Shown piece by piece: positions 41,608 to 44,010 of a stretch of 44,010 bases of DNA. Below the pieces are notes generated by a model. It ran no database searches, had not been told where the DNA came from, and was given only the letters and a program-made list of their open reading frames with translations. The translations under genes were made by a program, and so were the position numbers. This DNA comes from Bordetella parapertussis (GTDB lineage: Bacteria; Pseudomonadota; Gammaproteobacteria; Burkholderiales; Burkholderiaceae_C): assembly GCA_945875935.1 (NCBI GenBank), contig CAMCNE010000009.1, forward strand, positions 1 through 44,010. The letters run 5' to 3'. How positions within the stretch are numbered: the first letter of the stretch is position 1; each line of letters opens with the position of its first letter.

Positions 41608-42444
41608 TCAATTTTTGTTGTCAGTGCCTGTGCCTGCCGGCGGGGTGGTGGTGACGCCGCGCAGCCGCAGGGCGTAGCCGTCGCGGTGGCGCAGATCTGC
41701 GTACTCGATGGGGCGCTTGAACTGCGGCGGCACCTGGCTCACGGTGCCGATGAAGCGCTCGACGCGGGCGACCACCTCGTCGTCACTGCCGCGGCCCAGT
41801 TCCATCTCGGCGCCGCTGTCGAACTCGGCCCGCCACGACAGCCGGCTCGACATGCGCAGCGCCTCAACGCGCCAGTCGAGCCGCGCAAACAGCGGCTGCA
41901 GTCGCGTCAGCATCGCCAAAATCGCCTGCGAGCTGCCTTCGGGGCCCTCGAGCACGGGCAGCGCGTCGTCCTCGACATCGCCCACGTTGGCCTGGAAGAC
42001 CTCGCCTTGTGCATTGACCAGCCGGTCATCTGAATCAGGCCGGCTCCACACGGCCACCGGGCGGTGCTCTTCAAGCTTGACCCGCAGCCGGTTGGGCCAC
42101 ACGCGCTGCACCACCGCGCGGCGCACCCAGGGCACCGACTCGAAGGCGCGCTGGTCTGCTTTCAGATCGGTGCTGAAGAAGTTGCCGCGCAACTTCGGCA
42201 CGGCATTGACGCGGATGGTGGCCACGCTGTTGCGCGCCATGTCGCCTTCGATGCGGATCGAGCTCAGTGCGAACACCGGCTGCCGCGTGAACCACAGCAG
42301 CACGATGCCCACGAGCAGCAAGCCGGCCACGGCGAACAGCAGGTTCGAGGTGTTGCGCATCCAGCGCACGTCATCGGGCAACACCAGCGCCGGCGGGGCC
42401 TGCCGGGCGGCATGCGAGCGGATGAAGGTGGTGCCGGTGGTCAT
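41608..42444 (-). CDS. ftsQ: Cell division protein FtsQ
   Basis: FtsQ is a bitopic membrane protein of the divisome that links early and late division proteins through FtsB and FtsL. The protein is 278 residues: a cytoplasmic tail of about 30, one membrane helix (about 34-53), a POTRA domain (about 57-125, FALSSIRIEGDMARNS to RLRVKLEEHRPVAVW), then the beta domain. It ends in a short Thr/Pro/Gly-rich tail. ATG 42444 (MTTGTTFIRSHAA) is chosen over an upstream in-frame start at 42516 that would overlap ddl; no strong ribosome site is seen. It is 16 bases after ddl and 13 before ftsA. Confidence 0.95.
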   Translation of the reverse strand: MTTGTTFIRSHAARQAPPALVLPDDVRWMRNTSNLLFAVAGLLLVGIVLLWFTRQPVFALSSIRIEGDMARNSVATIRVNAVPKLRGNFFSTDLKADQRAFESVPWVRRAVVQRVWPNRLRVKLEEHRPVAVWSRPDSDDRLVNAQGEVFQANVGDVEDDALPVLEGPEGSSQAILAMLTRLQPLFARLDWRVEALRMSSRLSWRAEFDSGAEMELGRGSDDEVVARVERFIGTVSQVPPQFKRPIEYADLRHRDGYALRLRGVTTTPPAGTGTDNKN

Positions 42445-42460
42445 GGGAGGTGGCGGGCGT

Positions 42461-43465
42461 TCAGGCGGCCGGTGGGGCGCTGTGCGGCGCGGCATCGAGC
42501 CGCGCCTGGCTGGCAATCAGCAGACACAGCTGGTCGTAGGGCAGCCCGGCAGCGCGCGCCGACATCGGCACCAGCGAATGCGAGGTCATGCCCGGCGAGG
42601 TGTTCATCTCGAGCAAGAACGGCTTGCGGTCGCTCGCGCGGATCATCAGATCGGCACGTCCCCAGCCGCGGCAGCCCAGCGAGCGATAGGCCGCCAGCGA
42701 CAGGCGCTGGATCTCGAGCTCTTCGGCTTCGGGCAGTCCGCTCGGGCAGTGGTAGGTGACGGTGTCGGTGAAGTACTTGTTCTGGTAGTCGTAGGCGCCT
42801 TCGGGCGCGCGGATGCGCACCACCGGCAGCGCGCGGGCGCTGGCACCCTCGCCGATCACCGGGCAGGTCACCTCTTCGCCAGCGATGAATTCTTCGCACA
42901 GCACGTCGGCGTCGTAGCGCGTGGCCAGCGTCACCGCATCGAGCAGTTTCTGATCGATGTCGCCCTGATTGACAACCTTGGTCACGCCGATCGACGAGCC
43001 CTCGCGCGGCGGCTTGACGATCAGCGGCAGGCCCAGTTCGGCGGCCACGCAGCGCAGGCGGTTGGCCGCCGATTCGTCGCCCAGCGCGCCGGGCTCGAGC
43101 CACACATGGCGCGGCGTGGGCAGGTCCTCGGCCAGCCACAGCCGCTTGGTCATGACCTTGTCCATCGCCACCGCCGAGGCCATCACGCCCGAGCCGGTGT
43201 ACGCCATGCCCAGCAGTTCCAGCGCGCCTTGCACCGTGCCGTCTTCGCCGTGACGCCCGTGCAGCGCAATGAAGCAGCGCGCCACGCCTTCGCGCTTCAA
43301 GTCCGACAGATCGCGCTCGGCCGGATCGAAGCCGATCGCATCGACCCCCAGCGAGCGCAACGCAGCCAGCACGCCACCGCCCGACATCAGCGAAATCTCG
43401 CGCTCGGCCGAGGTGCCGCCCATCAGCACGGCGACCTTGCCCAGGGTGGACGGATCCAGATTCAT
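42461..43465 (-). CDS. ddl: D-alanine--D-alanine ligase
   Basis: An ATP-grasp enzyme that joins two D-alanines for the peptidoglycan precursor. The protein is 334 residues. The N-terminal VAVLMGGTSAEREISLMSG, the substrate loop HGRHGEDGTVQGALELLGMAYTGSGV, the Lys-rich ATP loop IVKPPREGSSIGVTKV, and the C-terminal EMNTSPGMTSHSLVP are all in place. This is the DdlB form found in dcw clusters. ATG 43465 overlaps the murC stop by four bases (ATGA). It is followed by ftsQ after 16 bases. The residues after the last motif contain a short Ala/Pro tail of no known role. Confidence 0.97.
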   Translation of the reverse strand: MNLDPSTLGKVAVLMGGTSAEREISLMSGGGVLAALRSLGVDAIGFDPAERDLSDLKREGVARCFIALHGRHGEDGTVQGALELLGMAYTGSGVMASAVAMDKVMTKRLWLAEDLPTPRHVWLEPGALGDESAANRLRCVAAELGLPLIVKPPREGSSIGVTKVVNQGDIDQKLLDAVTLATRYDADVLCEEFIAGEEVTCPVIGEGASARALPVVRIRAPEGAYDYQNKYFTDTVTYHCPSGLPEAEELEIQRLSLAAYRSLGCRGWGRADLMIRASDRKPFLLEMNTSPGMTSHSLVPMSARAAGLPYDQLCLLIASQARLDAAPHSAPPAA

Positions 43466-44010
43466 CGTGCGGCCTTTGCTTGTTTCAACTCGAGCACTTG
43501 CGCGCTCACCTGGCCGATCGACCCCGCACCCATCGACACCACCACGTCGCCTGCACGCACGTGGTCGGCGATGGCTTGCGGCAGCTCGGCGATGTCGTCG
43601 ACGAACACCGGGTCGACCTTGCCGGCCACGCGCAGCGCGCGGGCGAGGGCGCGGCCGTCGGCAGCGACGATGGGCGACTCGCCGGCGGCGTAGACCTCGG
43701 TGAGCAGCACGGCGTCGGCAGTGCCAATGACCTTGACGAAATCCTCGAAGCAGTCGCGCGTGCGGGTGAAGCGGTGCGGCTGGAAGGCCAGCACCAGACG
43801 ACGCTGCGGAAAGGCCCCGCGCGCAGCAGCCAGCGTGGCGGCCATCTCGACCGGGTGGTGACCGTAGTCGTCGATCAGCGTGAACTGCCCGGCCGACGCA
43901 TCCGCCGGGTTGATCGCCACCTCGCCGTAGCGCTGGAAGCGCCGACCGACGCCGCGGAATTCGGCCAAGCCCTTGACCATGGCCGCATCGCTCAGCTCAA
44001 GCTCGGTGGC
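43462..44010 (-). CDS. murC: UDP-N-acetylmuramate--L-alanine ligase, C-terminal part (cut by window edge)
   Basis: Only the last 182 residues are in the window; the gene continues past 44010. MurC adds the first L-alanine to UDP-MurNAc. The visible part is the C-terminal Mur-ligase domain, with FTLIDDYGHHPVEMAATLAAAR (the diagnostic DDYGHHP), LVLAFQPHRFTRTRDCFEDF, and DAVLLTEVYAAGE, ending in VVSMGAGSIGQVSAQVLEL. These match MurC rather than Mpl. Its stop overlaps the ddl start. The position before ddl and ftsQ is that of the standard dcw cluster. Because the start is missing, total length and promoter cannot be judged. Confidence 0.96.
   Translation of the reverse strand, partial: ATELELSDAAMVKGLAEFRGVGRRFQRYGEVAINPADASAGQFTLIDDYGHHPVEMAATLAAARGAFPQRRLVLAFQPHRFTRTRDCFEDFVKVIGTADAVLLTEVYAAGESPIVAADGRALARALRVAGKVDPVFVDDIAELPQAIADHVRAGDVVVSMGAGSIGQVSAQVLELKQAKAAR

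Overview
The window is a GC-rich chromosomal segment from a betaproteobacterium. It is most likely a member of the Burkholderiales, of the Comamonadaceae / Leptothrix-Rubrivivax type. The evidence is gene order and protein character: the cytochrome oxidase assembly block (coxB-ctaD-small ORF-ctaG-DUF2970-coxC facing SURF1-ctaA-cyoE-sco1), the rhodanese-grxC-secB-gpsA operon, algH-ruvX-pyrR-pyrB-pyrC', a pil-chp chemotaxis cluster next to rubredoxin, thiD and hemL, and the end of the dcw cluster followed by lpxC. No rRNA, tRNA, CRISPR, phage or insertion sequence was seen. Coding density is very high; the only gap above 300 bases (1126-1434) holds an array of palindromes.

Layout. 31-3358: ychF, the palindrome array, an alpha/beta hydrolase, and rpoH behind a CIRCE operator that overlaps its promoter. 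3432-7600 (minus): SURF1, a Sco-like membrane protein with a CxxxC motif, ctaA, cyoE and sco1, i.e. heme A synthesis and copper delivery. 7649-7867 (plus): a small twin-transmembrane protein. 7934-13310 (minus): DUF2244 protein, coxB (with fused cytochrome c domain), ctaD, a 39-residue assembly protein, ctaG, DUF2970 protein and coxC. Together these blocks encode a complete aa3/caa3-type terminal oxidase and its maturation factors.

13441-18723: a BioC-like methyltransferase divergent from comF, then trmL, then the minus-strand operon rhodanese-grxC-secB-gpsA, then gpmA. 18740-23293 (minus): a tightly packed operon algH-ruvX-pyrR-pyrB-pyrC'-plsC, in which pyrC' has lost both metal-binding histidines of dihydroorotase. 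23328-24806: DNA photolyase. 24810-32989 (minus): the type IV pilus chemosensory cluster pilG-pilH-pilI-pilJ-chpA; its receptor PilJ lacks any periplasmic sensor domain. 33044-33217: rubredoxin.

33368-37732 (plus): a divergent thiD homologue, hemL, mpl and a YqiA-like esterase. 37733-44010 (minus): murC (cut by the window edge), ddl, ftsQ, ftsA, ftsZ, lpxC and a small membrane protein whose start codon overlaps the lpxC stop. Neighbouring genes in the window are often coupled by 4-base stop/start overlaps that use GTG or TTG starts. Convergent gene pairs often share an inverted repeat laid over their stop codons. Most of the window is conserved housekeeping. The points most worth a second look are the CIRCE-rpoH promoter, the Sco-like protein, the sensorless PilJ, the inactive pyrC', the atypical ThiD and the possible leaderless lpxC.
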